A DNA stretch of 64,000 nt from Parafrankia irregularis (lineage in GTDB: Bacteria > Actinomycetota > Actinomycetes > Frankiales > Frankiaceae), in contig NZ_FAOZ01000010.1 of the NCBI RefSeq assembly GCF_001536285.1, forward strand, positions 169,674-233,673, given 5' to 3'. Shown here piece after piece: positions 33,520-42,997 of this stretch. Position 1 is the stretch's first letter; each line of letters opens with the position of its first letter. The position numbers were made by a program, and so were the translations under genes. The notes below the pieces were generated by a model. It searched no databases, was not told the DNA's origin, and worked only from the letters and a program-made list of their open reading frames with translations.

Positions 33520-34692
33520 ATGGCGGGACTGGCTGGTCTGCGCGTGGTGGACGCCGACGCCCACATGACCGAACGCCACGACCTGTTTACCGAGCGCGCG
33601 CCGAAGGGGTACGAGGACCGGGTCCCCCACGTCGAGAAGATCGACGGCATGGACATGTGGGTCATCGAGGGCAAGACGTTCGGCAAGGCAGGCTCGGGCG
33701 GCACCGTCGACCACGACGGGAAGAAGCACGCGTTCCGCGACTCGCAGGGCGGCTCGTGGGGCATCAAGGACGTGCACCCGGCGGCGTGGGACCCGAAGAC
33801 GCGCCTGGCCCTGATGGACGAGCTCGGCATCCAGGCCCAGGTCCTCTACCCGAACGCGATCGGCATCGGCGGCCAGAACCTGCGCAACTCGGTCAAGGAC
33901 GAGGTACTACTCCGGCTGTGCGTCGAGCTGTACAACGACGCGATGGCCGAGGTCCAGGCCGAGTCCGGCAACCGGCTGCTCCCCATGCCGATCATGCCGG
34001 CGTGGGACATCGCGGCCTGTGTCCGCGAGGCCGAGCGCTGCGCCGCGCTGGGCTACCGCGGGGTCAACATGACCGCCGACCCGCAGGACTCCGGCTCTCC
34101 CGACCTCGGCCACCCCGACTGGGACCCGTTCTGGGAGGTCTGCGCCGGGCTGAAACTGCCGGTGCACTTCCACATCGGCGCCAGCCAGACCTCGCTGTCC
34201 TACTTCGGCACCACCTACTGGCCCAGCCAGGACAACTACGTCAAGCCGGCCATCGGCGGCGCCTCGCTGTTCCAGAACAACTCCCGGGTGCTGCTCAACA
34301 GCGCCTACTCGGGCATGTTCGACCGGCACCCCGACCTGAAGATGGTCTCCGTCGAGAGCGGCATCGGCTGGATCCCGTTCATGCTCGAGGCGATGGACTA
34401 CGAGCTTGAGGAGAACGCCCCCAAGCACGCGGAGAAGCTGAACAAGCTGCCGTCGGAGTACTTCCGTGACAACTGGTACGCAACGTTCTGGTTCGAGACC
34501 GGCCGCGGCGACCTGCAGCACCTCATCGACCAGGTCGGCGAGGACACCATCATGTTCGAGACGGACTTCCCGCACCCGACCTGCCTGCACCCGGACCCCA
34601 TCGGTCTGGTCAGCGAGAAGATTCTGAGCCTGCGCCCGGAGACGCAGGAGAAGGTCATGGGCGGAAACGCCGCCAAGCTCTACCGGATCTGA
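33520..34692 (+). CDS. amidohydrolase-2 family metal-dependent hydrolase/decarboxylase
   Basis: 390 residues with a strong AAGGAGG ribosome site. The amidohydrolase TIM-barrel (PF04909) is recognised from VDADAHMTE at residues 9-17 (metal-binding D/H), VHFHIGASQ in the middle, SVESGIGWIPFMLEAMD, and FETDFPHPTC near the C-terminus with the catalytic Asp. Members hydrolyse C-N bonds or decarboxylate aromatic or polycyclic compounds. The next gene is a P450 172 bp downstream and the divergent regulator is GntR, so a catabolic role in aromatic, terpenoid or lipid degradation is likely. Confidence 0.9.
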   Translation: MAGLAGLRVVDADAHMTERHDLFTERAPKGYEDRVPHVEKIDGMDMWVIEGKTFGKAGSGGTVDHDGKKHAFRDSQGGSWGIKDVHPAAWDPKTRLALMDELGIQAQVLYPNAIGIGGQNLRNSVKDEVLLRLCVELYNDAMAEVQAESGNRLLPMPIMPAWDIAACVREAERCAALGYRGVNMTADPQDSGSPDLGHPDWDPFWEVCAGLKLPVHFHIGASQTSLSYFGTTYWPSQDNYVKPAIGGASLFQNNSRVLLNSAYSGMFDRHPDLKMVSVESGIGWIPFMLEAMDYELEENAPKHAEKLNKLPSEYFRDNWYATFWFETGRGDLQHLIDQVGEDTIMFETDFPHPTCLHPDPIGLVSEKILSLRPETQEKVMGGNAAKLYRI

Positions 34693-34709
34693 CGACTCGT
34701 CGACGGATT

Positions 34710-34751
34710 GGGCGGCTGGGACACCTGGAACGAGCAGTGACCCGGCCGCCC
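34710..34751 (+). terminator. GC stem-loop after the amidohydrolase
   Basis: GGGCGGCTGGG pairs with CCCGGCCGCCC with one G-T wobble and a 20-nt loop. It may attenuate read-through into the P450 gene. Confidence 0.4.
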
Positions 34752-34864
34752 ACCCGGCATCCCCAGTGCGGATCCGCCCAGCTCAGGGCACCAAAAGATA
34801 AACGAACACTGACTTATTGTTATCCTGAGCGAACCGACCAATCGGGCGCACAGGAGCCAAGGAA

Positions 34865-36100
34865 ATGACCGATACGACGACCCCCACCACGGGGGCCATT
34901 GACGCGGAGTGGGTCGAACAGCATTTCGATCACCTCTCCCCCGAGCTCGCCCGCGACCTGCATCCCGCGTTAGCGCTGGCTCGCTCAAAGTGCCCGGTCG
35001 CCCACAGCGATCAGCACGGAGGATTCTGGGTCGCGAGCGCCTACGAGGACGTTCTGAAGGTCGCCCAGGACTGGCAGACCTTCAGCTCCGAGCTGGGCAT
35101 CACGGTGCCGCGCCAGGGCGAGCAGCGAAAGGTCCTCCCGGTCACGATCGACCCACCGCTGCAGCGCACCTTCAAGAAACTGATCAACATTCACTTCCGC
35201 CCGGCGACCGTCGCCGCCTGGGAATCAGCGACCCGCGATCTCGTGAACCGTCTCATCGACGGATTCATCGAGGCCGGTGAATGCGAGTTCATGGAGGCCT
35301 TCGCCCGGCCGCTGCCCGGCATGGCCTTCTTCGACCTGGCCCTGCACGCGCCCGCCGAGGACCTCGAGGAGGTCAACCGGCTGGCGACCCTCGCCTCGTC
35401 ACCGCACCTGCCGGAATCCCGCGAGTCGCACGGCAAACTGGCCCTCTGGATCAAGGACTTCCTCGAGGAACGGCGACGGTCCGGCCCGCGCGACGACGTC
35501 GTGGACGCGGTGATGAACGCGGAGATCGAGGGCCGGCCGATCACCCTCGAGGAGGCGATCGGCACCATCCACCTGCTCATTCTCGGCGGCCTGGAGACGA
35601 CCGCGGGCGTGCTCGGCGCCTCGCTGCTGCGCTTCTGCGCGCACCCGGAGATCCCGGCGCTGCTGCGCGAGCAGCCGGAGCTGATCCCCAAGGCGATGGA
35701 GGAGCTCCTGCGCCTCGACGGGTCCTTCATCTGCATCGGCCGCACCGCCAGGAACGACACCGAGCTCGACGGCAGGCAGATCAAGGCAGGTGAGCAGGTA
35801 CTCATCTACTGGGCGTCCGCCAACCGGGACGAGGGCGAGTTCGCCAACCCCGACGAGTTCGACGTCACCCGGGAGCAGAACCGGCACATCGCGTTCGGCG
35901 CCGGGCCGCACCGCTGCGCAGGCTCCAACCTCGCCCGGATGAACCTGCGCATCGCCTACGAGGAGATCGTCCGCCGGCTGCATGACATCCGGCTGCAGCC
36001 AGGCGCGGACGTCCACTACCACTCGACCTTCAACCGGGCACCGCTTTCGGTGCCGATCACCTTCCGCCCCGGCCCCCGGGTCTTCCCGGCGGACTCGTAG
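34865..36100 (+). CDS. cytochrome P450
   Basis: 411 residues from ATG 34865, with AAGGA ahead. The heme loop FGAGPHRCAGSNLAR places the axial ligand at Cys351. The I-helix is LILGGLETTAG (oxygen-activating Thr) and the K-helix ExxR is EELLR. No membrane anchor, so it is a soluble class I P450 that needs a separate ferredoxin and reductase, which are not in the window. The AT-rich segment at 34794-34826 is likely its promoter. It is next to the amidohydrolase and acyl-CoA ligase. Confidence 0.95.
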   Translation: MTDTTTPTTGAIDAEWVEQHFDHLSPELARDLHPALALARSKCPVAHSDQHGGFWVASAYEDVLKVAQDWQTFSSELGITVPRQGEQRKVLPVTIDPPLQRTFKKLINIHFRPATVAAWESATRDLVNRLIDGFIEAGECEFMEAFARPLPGMAFFDLALHAPAEDLEEVNRLATLASSPHLPESRESHGKLALWIKDFLEERRRSGPRDDVVDAVMNAEIEGRPITLEEAIGTIHLLILGGLETTAGVLGASLLRFCAHPEIPALLREQPELIPKAMEELLRLDGSFICIGRTARNDTELDGRQIKAGEQVLIYWASANRDEGEFANPDEFDVTREQNRHIAFGAGPHRCAGSNLARMNLRIAYEEIVRRLHDIRLQPGADVHYHSTFNRAPLSVPITFRPGPRVFPADS

Positions 36101-36150
36101 CCACGACGTTGAACAGGTCGGCGGCGGAGGACAGGTCGGACAGGTCGGCG

Positions 36151-38229
36151 ATGGCAGACGGGTCAGCGGAGACGGGGGCTCAGGCGGCGGACATCCAGGC
36201 CGCGGTCGCCGGCCGCACCGTGCCCGGACTACTCGCGCGGCAGTGCCGGACTCGACCCGACGAGGCCAGCGTGCACTGGCGGGACGGGGACACCTGGCGC
36301 GCCTGGTCGTGGCGGGAGTACGGGGCGCAGGTCGCCCGGATCGCGGGAGCGTTGGAACGGCTCGGGTTCCACCGCGGTGACCGGGCGGTGCTCCTGACCC
36401 ACCCGGGCCCAGAGTTCCACGTGCTGGACTCGGCCGTGCTCCTGCTCGGCGGATGCCCGATCTCGATCTACAACTCGTCGCCACCCGAGCGGATCCGCCA
36501 CCTCGTCGCGCACGCGGGCGCGAGCGTCGTCGTCGTGGCGGATCGTGTGCTCCTCGACAGGGTCCTGGCCGTCCGCCATGCGTTGCCGGGGCTGCGGCAC
36601 GTCATCGTGCTGCGCCCCGGCACCGGCGACCCGGCCGACGCCCCGGTCGGTGACCTGGCCAGCGGCACGCCGACCGAAGGCCCGCCACCCGGTGGCGTGC
36701 TGCCTGACGGTGTGCCACGTGACGGTGCGTTCCCCGATGGCGTGCTGAGCTGGACGGACCTGCTCGAAGCCGAGCCGGTCGACCTCGCCGGGCGGGCGGC
36801 GCTGGCCCGGCCCGAGGATCTCGCCACCGTCATCTACACCTCGGGCACGACCGGGCTCCCCAAAGGCGTACTGCTCGACCAGCGGGCGGTGCTGTGGCAG
36901 TGCGAGAGCTACCGCCGCCGGCTCGACCGTGACCTGACCGGTGCCCGCTGGATCAGCTACCTGCCGCTCGCCCACATCGCCACCCGCTTCTACGCCCAGT
37001 ACTGCCACGTCTACGCCGGCCTGGAGGATGTCGTCTGCCCCAACCCGGCCGACGTCGCCTCGGTGCTCCCGGACCGGCCGCCACAGCTGTTCTTCGCCCC
37101 GCCCTACCTGTGGGAGCGGTTCCTGGGCGAGCTGCGGGCCTGGGTCGACTCCATCGGTGACCCGGCGCTGGCGGACCGGTACCGGCGCGCGCTGGAGCTC
37201 GGCCAGCGGGTCGCGCTGCACGAGTTCGCGGGCGAGGCGATCCCCGGCGAGCTGGCCGGCGAGTACGCACGACTGCGACCGGCCGCCCGGGAGCTGCGTG
37301 CCCGCCTCGGCCTCGGTGACCTCTGGACGGGCGCGATCGGCGCCGCGCCGGCGAACCCGGCGCTGCTGGCCAGCTGGATCGGCCTGGGCGTGCCGATGTT
37401 CGAAGGCTACGGCCTGTCCGAGTCGACCGGACTGCTCACCGTCGACCCGTTCGCGTACCGGCCTGGCACCGTCGGCCGGCCCATGCCAGGTGTCGAGGTA
37501 CGCCTCGACGACGACGGTGAGCTGCTGTTCCGCTCCGGGGCAGCGTTCCGCGGCTACCTCGACGACCCCGCGCAGACCAGCGCCGCGGTCGATCGGGATG
37601 GCTGGGTCCGCACCGGCGACCTCGCCTGGCTCGACGACGGCTACGTCGTCCTGCGGGGTCGCAAGAAGGAACTTCTCATCACGGCCGGCGGGGAGAACGT
37701 CTCACCGGTCGCCGTCGAGATGGCGCTCGCCGCCCAGCCGCTCGTCGGGCAGGTCTGCGTCGTCGGCGACGGCCAGCCGGGCCCGGGGGCGCTGGTCATC
37801 CTGGACCCGCAGGCCGCCGAGCACTGGGCCACCGAGCACTGGACCACCGAGCACTGGACCGCCGAGCAGGGCGCCGTGGGCCACGACCCGGCCGACCCGG
37901 CCGAGCCGGCTCGGCCGGCCATGCCGGTCGACCTGGCCGACCTGGCCGCGCATCCGGACCTGCTCGCCGCGCTGGCCCGGCAGATCGGCGCGGCGAACGA
38001 AACCCTGGTCCGCCCGGAGAAGGTCCGCCGGTTCCGCGTGCTGGCGGCCGAATGGCTGCCGGACTCCGACGAGCTCACGCCGACCGCGAAGCTGCGCCGT
38101 GCCCAGATAGCGGCCAAGTACGCCGCGGACATCGCCGCGATGTTCGCCGCCCCGCCGAACGTCCCCGCCGCCCCCCGACGGCCCGCGGACACTCCCTCTT
38201 CCGGACGTCCGTCCGCCACCGACTGGTAA
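36151..38229 (+). CDS. long-chain fatty-acid (acyl)-CoA ligase-like AMP-binding enzyme
   Basis: About 692 residues from ATG 36151; a TTG at 36109 is an in-frame alternative without a ribosome site. The ANL-family motifs are A3 TVIYTSGTTGLPKGVLL, A5 FEGYGLSEST, A7 GWVRTGDLAWLDDG and A10-type TPTAKLRR near the C-terminus. Two low-complexity inserts occur: a Gly/Pro region at ~180-205 and TEHWTTEHW repeats at ~560. It activates a fatty or similar carboxylic acid as its AMP/CoA ester. It follows the P450 gene closely, consistent with a joint oxidation-then-activation pathway. Confidence 0.92.
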   Translation: MADGSAETGAQAADIQAAVAGRTVPGLLARQCRTRPDEASVHWRDGDTWRAWSWREYGAQVARIAGALERLGFHRGDRAVLLTHPGPEFHVLDSAVLLLGGCPISIYNSSPPERIRHLVAHAGASVVVVADRVLLDRVLAVRHALPGLRHVIVLRPGTGDPADAPVGDLASGTPTEGPPPGGVLPDGVPRDGAFPDGVLSWTDLLEAEPVDLAGRAALARPEDLATVIYTSGTTGLPKGVLLDQRAVLWQCESYRRRLDRDLTGARWISYLPLAHIATRFYAQYCHVYAGLEDVVCPNPADVASVLPDRPPQLFFAPPYLWERFLGELRAWVDSIGDPALADRYRRALELGQRVALHEFAGEAIPGELAGEYARLRPAARELRARLGLGDLWTGAIGAAPANPALLASWIGLGVPMFEGYGLSESTGLLTVDPFAYRPGTVGRPMPGVEVRLDDDGELLFRSGAAFRGYLDDPAQTSAAVDRDGWVRTGDLAWLDDGYVVLRGRKKELLITAGGENVSPVAVEMALAAQPLVGQVCVVGDGQPGPGALVILDPQAAEHWATEHWTTEHWTAEQGAVGHDPADPAEPARPAMPVDLADLAAHPDLLAALARQIGAANETLVRPEKVRRFRVLAAEWLPDSDELTPTAKLRRAQIAAKYAADIAAMFAAPPNVPAAPRRPADTPSSGRPSATDW

Positions 38230-38299
38230 CCGTCCGGCCAGGCCAGGTGTGCAGGCTCGGTGACGCGAACCGGCTGTGCACCTGTCTGGGAGGATCCGC

Positions 38300-39256
38300 A
38301 TGAAACGTTCCTGGCTCGTCCGTGCCGCCGCGGCGATCGCCTCGGTGGCCGTCGCCGGTGCCGTGGTGAGCACGTCGTCGGCGACGGCCAGACAGCCGCG
38401 GCGCGACGATCCGGCCACGGTCGCGTTCGCCGCCACCACGCGGTCGACGTCCTGGACGCAGGTGCAGAAAATCGCGTTGCGCTTCCCGACCTACCATCCG
38501 CAGGGATTGGCGCTCGTCGGCGACAGGATCTTCCTGTCGACCGTCGAGATCCTGGAGGCTCCGGTGCGCTACCCGGCGCCCGTCGACGGCTACGACCGGA
38601 CGCCGGGCCGGGGCGTCGGGCATGTGCTCGTCCTGGACCGGCAGGGCACCCTGCTCAAGGACGTGACCCTCGGCGAGGGCACGGTCTACCACCCCGGCGG
38701 CATCGACTTCGACGGGACGTCGGTGTGGGTCCCGGTCGCCGAGTACCGGCCGAACAGCAGGGCGATCGTCTACCGCCTCGACCCGCGGACGTACCGGGCC
38801 GCCGAGGCGTTCCGGGTGAACGACCACGTCGGCGGGGTCGTCCGGGACCGGGAGACCGGCATCGTGCACGGCGTGAGCTGGGGCTCGCGCACCCTGTACG
38901 CCTGGTCGGCGAACGGCCGCCAGCTGACCCGGCAGGCGAACGAGGACCACATGCTCGACTACCAGGACTGCGACTACGCCGGCGCCGGCAAGCAGATCTG
39001 CGGCGGGGTCACCGGCCTTGCGACCGCGACCGGCGGCAGCTACGAGCTGGGCGGGATCGCGCTGCGCGACCTGTCGGACAACGCGATCCTGCACGAGATC
39101 CCGTTCCCGAAGTTCTCCTCGGCCGGCCACGTCGTCACCCGCAACCCCATCGCCCTGGAGCGGACGGGTAGCACGCTGCGCATGTTCACCGCGCCGGACG
39201 ACGGCGAGGAGGTCGCCGGCACGGAGCTGATCGTGTTCGAGTCGCCCGTCGCCTGA
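38300..39256 (+). CDS. secreted DUF6454-like protein
   Basis: ATG 38300 follows GGAGGA at 38289-38294. The 318-residue product has a clear signal peptide (MKRSWLVRAAAAIASVAVAGAVVS...) and then beta-rich repeats such as YHPQGLALVGDRIFLSTVEI, YHPGGIDFDGTSVWVPVAEY and THHVGGVV-type segments, suggesting a beta-propeller. I recall this as the DUF6454 family. Two Cys (DCDYAGAGKQICGG) may form a disulphide. The biochemical role is unknown. A T-ended hairpin closes the gene. Confidence 0.75.
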   Translation: MKRSWLVRAAAAIASVAVAGAVVSTSSATARQPRRDDPATVAFAATTRSTSWTQVQKIALRFPTYHPQGLALVGDRIFLSTVEILEAPVRYPAPVDGYDRTPGRGVGHVLVLDRQGTLLKDVTLGEGTVYHPGGIDFDGTSVWVPVAEYRPNSRAIVYRLDPRTYRAAEAFRVNDHVGGVVRDRETGIVHGVSWGSRTLYAWSANGRQLTRQANEDHMLDYQDCDYAGAGKQICGGVTGLATATGGSYELGGIALRDLSDNAILHEIPFPKFSSAGHVVTRNPIALERTGSTLRMFTAPDDGEEVAGTELIVFESPVA

Positions 39257-39274
39257 GACCGAGGTCGGTCTGCC

Positions 39275-39300
39275 CGGCCGGGTGCGGTGCCCGGCCGTTT
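39275..39300 (+). terminator. hairpin terminator with short T run
   Basis: CGGCCGGG and CCCGGCCG make an 8-bp stem with a 7-nt loop followed by TTT, 18 bases after the stop codon. Confidence 0.7.
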
Positions 39301-39415
39301 CAGATAGCAGTTGTCGGATGCGGTGGCAGCTGACGCCGGGCGAGGTGACATGGGCGTCGGAAAGTGGGCCGGCCGCCGACCAGCAGGACGGCCGGAACCG
39401 CGGCGTTTGGCGAGT

Positions 39416-39469
39416 CGCAAGAGTGAAGGATTTCGGTCGTTCCGACGACCAAAATCCTTCGTTCTTGCG
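39416..39469. repeat. 54-nt intergenic palindrome of the dispersed family
   Basis: Arms start CGCAAGAGTGAAGGATTTCG and pair over ~25 bp with three mismatches around a TCCG spacer. Same arm sequence as 42998-43051 and related to the hairpins at 32326 and 47149. Confidence 0.85.
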
Positions 39470-39642
39470 GGTCGTCTGGTGCATTTTGGGCGGTTTGCCA
39501 CTGCTGGGCGGCGGCGCGGGATCGTCGGTTGGGTGGCCGTGCGGGTGGGGTTCGCCCTCCGTCGGCACGGCTCCGCCAAGCCCATACCGGTGCCCCGGAT
39601 CCGCCGTTTCTCAAAATTCTGCTACGGGCTCTGCGGCGGCAA

Positions 39643-39660
39643 GAATCCTCACTTCTTGCC
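39643..39660. repeat. orphan right arm of the palindrome family
   Basis: AATCCTCACTTCTTGCC matches the right arm of the dispersed palindromes, but no left arm lies near it. Located in the 470-bp gap before the MFS gene end. Confidence 0.6.
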
Positions 39661-39728
39661 TGGAGGCAGCGGCGGCGGAAGCCCGAAGCTCGGGATGCGG
39701 CGCCATGCCCGCCAACTACCAGAAATTC

Positions 39729-41402
39729 TCAACTCTTCATTGCGAACGACTCGGCCTCCGGGGACTTCGGTGACACCGAGGCTGGGCCAGAGGACGCCGG
39801 GTGCGGGACGGCGGCCGCGGCCCGGTCGCGGCGCAGCAGGGCCGCCACGGCGAGGGCGGCGACCGCGGCCGCGACGGCCGCGCAGGTGAGCGCGAGCTGC
39901 ATGCCGTCGACGAACGCGCTCTGCGCCTGGCGCGCCACCTCGGGTCCCAGCCGGGAGGCGACCGCCAGCGAGGAGCGGGCCTGTTCGACGACCTGATCCG
40001 GCAGACCGGCCGGCTGCAGCTGGTCGCGGTAGGTCGACTGCATGACGCTGCCGAGCACGGCGATGCCGAGCGCGCCGCCCAGCTCGCGGGCCAGGTCGTT
40101 CACCGCCGAGCCGACGCCCTGCTTCGCGGCCGGCAGCGCCTCGGTGATCGCGGTCGTCGCGGGGGTCATGGCCAGGCCCATACCGGCGCCGAGCGGCAGC
40201 AGGCCGGCGAGCAGCGACCAGTAGGCGCTCGTGCCCTCCAGCCGCGAGATCACCAGCAGACCGGCGGTGACCAGGACGAGCCCGAGGATGATCACCGGGC
40301 GCGCGCCCACCCGGGGAACCAGCCGGGGCGCCATCCCGCGGGCACCGGACATGATCGCCAGGGACATCGGCAGCAGGCTCAGGGCCGCGCGCAGCGCGCT
40401 GTCACCCCGGACGAGCTGCAGATACTGCAGGACCAAAAAGATGAAGCCGAAGAAGCCGAAGAACTGCACCGTGATCGACAGCGTCCCGGCGGCGAAGGCG
40501 CGATGACCGAACAGGCGCGGGTCAAGAAGCGGGCTGCGGGCCCGAAGCTCCCAGGCCACGAACCCGGCCAGCACCGCGAGCCCACCCGCGATGCCGCCGA
40601 GCGTCCAGGGGCTGGTCCATCCCTCGGTCGGCGCCTCGATCACCGAGTAGACCGTGACGCCGAGGCCGACCACCGTCAGCAGCGCGCCGAACAGATCCAG
40701 CCGCGGGGCGGACGGGTCAGCCGACTCCGGGATCACCCGCAGCGTCGCGGCCAGGGCGACCACGGCGAGCGCGACGTTCAGCCCGAAGACGGAACGCCAC
40801 GACCAGAACTCCAGGAGCAGGCCGGAGGTGAGCACTCCCAGCAGGGCGCTCGCCCCGGCGACGCCCGTCCAGGCCCCGACGGCGCGCGGGCGCTGATCCG
40901 CGGGGAAGGTCGCGGTGATGGTCGACAGGGTCGCCGGCATCACCAGGGCGGCGCCGGCGCCGAGCACGGCGCGCAGGGCGATCAGCCAGCCGGGAGTGCT
41001 CACCGCCAGCGCCGCCACCGAGCCGGCACCGAAGATCGCGAGGCCGGCGATCAGGGCTCGGCGGCGTCCGTACCGGTCGCCGATGGCCCCGCCGAGCAGC
41101 AGCAGAGCAGCGAATGGCAGGGCGTAGGCATCGATGATCCAGGACAGCTGGGTCTGGGTGGCATGGGTGTCGCGCGCGATCGACGGGAGCGCCACGTTCA
41201 GCGACGCGACGGCGGCGACGACGGTGGCGAGCGCGAGCATGATCACTGGGAGGGTGGCGCGGCTGGTGGCTCCGGCGGCGCCGCCGCGAACGCCGATGCC
41301 GCTGGTGCCGCTGGTGCCGCTGGTGCCGACGGTGCCGCTGGTGCCGACGGTGCCGCTCTGCGGGCCGGTTGGCGGCTCCTGGGCCGCCATGGGAATGGTC
41401 AT
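39729..41402 (-). CDS. MFS drug:H+ antiporter, DHA2 (14-TMS, EmrB/QacA-like)
   Basis: 557 residues from ATG 41402, with GGAGG six bases upstream. After a Gly/Thr/Ser-rich N-terminus come about 14 hydrophobic helices. Family motifs are visible: LSWIIDAYALPFAALLLLGGAIGDRYGRRRAL (motif A with the DRYGRR loop) and GAGAALVMPATLSTI (motif C-like). DHA2 transporters export drugs or dyes using the proton gradient. It is divergent from a TetR gene whose product probably represses it. Confidence 0.92.
   Translation of the reverse strand: MTIPMAAQEPPTGPQSGTVGTSGTVGTSGTSGTSGIGVRGGAAGATSRATLPVIMLALATVVAAVASLNVALPSIARDTHATQTQLSWIIDAYALPFAALLLLGGAIGDRYGRRRALIAGLAIFGAGSVAALAVSTPGWLIALRAVLGAGAALVMPATLSTITATFPADQRPRAVGAWTGVAGASALLGVLTSGLLLEFWSWRSVFGLNVALAVVALAATLRVIPESADPSAPRLDLFGALLTVVGLGVTVYSVIEAPTEGWTSPWTLGGIAGGLAVLAGFVAWELRARSPLLDPRLFGHRAFAAGTLSITVQFFGFFGFIFLVLQYLQLVRGDSALRAALSLLPMSLAIMSGARGMAPRLVPRVGARPVIILGLVLVTAGLLVISRLEGTSAYWSLLAGLLPLGAGMGLAMTPATTAITEALPAAKQGVGSAVNDLARELGGALGIAVLGSVMQSTYRDQLQPAGLPDQVVEQARSSLAVASRLGPEVARQAQSAFVDGMQLALTCAAVAAAVAALAVAALLRRDRAAAAVPHPASSGPASVSPKSPEAESFAMKS
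41295..41358. repeat. 9-bp tandem repeat in MFS gene start
   Basis: About seven GGTGCCG(C/A)(T/C) units encode the Gly-Thr-Ser N-terminal tail of the exporter. Confidence 0.8.
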
Positions 41403-41470
41403 CGTGACCTCCGGTGGGGAGATGCTGACGTTGCCAACCTGCGGCACCGCGTCCCATGATTTCAACGGTG
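41403..41470. promoter_or_regulatory. divergent MFS/TetR promoter
   Basis: 68 bp between the two starts, where a TetR operator is expected. The only dyad seen is the short GTTGCCAAC at about 41430-41438. Confidence 0.35.
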
Positions 41471-42082
41471 ATGAATAAACCCGTCGCGGGCAGCCGCGGC
41501 CGACGGCCCGGCAGCCCGGACACCCGCGCCGCGATCCTCGAGGTCGCCCGCCGCCGTTTCCTCGACCAGGGGTACCGCTCGGTCTCGCTGCGTGCGATCG
41601 CCGCCGAGGCCGGCGTGGACGTCGCCCTGATCAGCTACTTCTTCGGCTCCAAGAAGGGCCTGTTCGGTGCGGCGCTCGGTCTGGTCGCCAACCCGCCCGA
41701 ACTGCTGTCCAGCGCGCTGCAGGGTGACCGGGCCACCATGCCGGAGCGGGTGCTGCGCACGATCGTCACCACCTGGGACGAGCCCGACCTCGGCGGCCAG
41801 CTGGAGGTCATGGCGGTGGCGCTGATGCAGGAGCCCGAGTTCGCCCGGCTGTTCCGGGAGGTACTGGAGCGCGAGATCATCGGTCGGGTGGCCGAGTACC
41901 TGGGCGGCGCCGATGCCCCCCAACGGGCAGCCGCGTTCAGCGCGCAGGTGGCCGGCATCATTTTCAGCCGCTACATCCTCCGGCTCGAACCCATCGCGAG
42001 CATGCCCGCCGATGAATTAGTCCGGTACCTCTCCCCCGGCCTGCGTGCCGTGCTGCGCTCCCCGCACCCAGGCTGGCGATGA
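41471..42082 (+). CDS. TetR-family regulator
   Basis: 203 residues from ATG 41471 (ATG 41456 is possible). The N-terminal helix-turn-helix reads DTRAAILEVARRRFLDQGYRSVSLRAIAAEAGVDVALISYFFGSKKGLF, the TetR signature. The C-terminal domain resembles those that bind hydrophobic drugs. Divergent to the MFS exporter, so it is probably the local repressor. It shares a four-base ATGA overlap with the downstream hotdog gene, implying common regulation. Confidence 0.93.
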   Translation: MNKPVAGSRGRRPGSPDTRAAILEVARRRFLDQGYRSVSLRAIAAEAGVDVALISYFFGSKKGLFGAALGLVANPPELLSSALQGDRATMPERVLRTIVTTWDEPDLGGQLEVMAVALMQEPEFARLFREVLEREIIGRVAEYLGGADAPQRAAAFSAQVAGIIFSRYILRLEPIASMPADELVRYLSPGLRAVLRSPHPGWR

Positions 42083-42915
42083 CGGTCACCGCGAGCGACA
42101 CGGAACTGGCCACCCGTGCCATATTCGGACGCGTGACCAGTCCACAGGAGACACGCAGACGACTTCCGGCCTTCGCCGAGGTCGGGCTCGGCCTGGGCCA
42201 GATCGTGGACGGCGAGCTGCCCGGCACCATCGAGGTGCTTCCGACGATGTGGGCGTCCGGCAGCCGCCGGCCGATGATCTCGATCGCGGCCACCTGGGTC
42301 GACACCCAGCTCGGCATGCTCGCCATCCAGGCCCTCGAACCGCGGCTGGTGGTCACCCTCGAACTGGACGTCCACCTGTTCGACGGGATCGACGGCGCCA
42401 CCTCACTGCGCACCGCGGCGCGCATCGCCCGCGCCGGGTCGTCGATTGTCGTCGCCCGGATGGACATCACCACGGCGACGGGGGTACGGGTCGGTTTCGG
42501 CCACGGCACGTTCATGGCCGCGCCCGACCCGACGAGGACGATGCCCAGCATCGCGAAGGCGCTGGCCAGGTACCAGGCCGGGCAGGCACCCCTGGACGAG
42601 CCGTTCGCGCGGCGGGTCGGCTGCGAGCGCACCGCGCCGGGCGAGGCCGTGATGCCCGTGGCCCCCTACGTGGTCAACGGCACGAAGGCGATCCAGGGCG
42701 GCCTGCTCACGGCGACCGTCGAGGAGGCCGCGCGCTCCGCCGACCCCGACAACCGGCCGCTGGCGCATATGCACGTCCGCTACCTGCGGCCGGTGCGGGT
42801 CGGGCCCGCCGTCGCCCGCGCCGCCGTGCACGGGGGCATCGGCGAGGTCGACGTCCACGACAGCGGCACCGGGGCACTCGCCCTGATCGGCACCACCCAC
42901 GCCGCCACCAGCTGA
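42079..42915 (+). CDS. double-hotdog thioesterase-like protein
   Basis: 278 residues. Two hotdog-like segments are visible: GTIEVLPTMWASGSRRPMISIAATWVDTQLGMLA with following strands, and APYVVNGTKAIQGGLLTATVEEAARS with RYLRPVRVGPAVARA. This is the PaaI/thioesterase superfamily fold. Likely acts on an acyl-CoA or similar thioester. The start overlaps the tetR stop by four bases. Its job beside a drug exporter is unclear; a detoxification or lipid-turnover role is possible. Confidence 0.7.
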   Translation: MTVTASDTELATRAIFGRVTSPQETRRRLPAFAEVGLGLGQIVDGELPGTIEVLPTMWASGSRRPMISIAATWVDTQLGMLAIQALEPRLVVTLELDVHLFDGIDGATSLRTAARIARAGSSIVVARMDITTATGVRVGFGHGTFMAAPDPTRTMPSIAKALARYQAGQAPLDEPFARRVGCERTAPGEAVMPVAPYVVNGTKAIQGGLLTATVEEAARSADPDNRPLAHMHVRYLRPVRVGPAVARAAVHGGIGEVDVHDSGTGALALIGTTHAATS

Positions 42916-42997
42916 GCCCGCGTCCGGCCTCCGGCGGCAGCTCAAGGCACACAACACCAAAATTCACCACAAAAGCGACTAAACCCACTTGGCGGCC

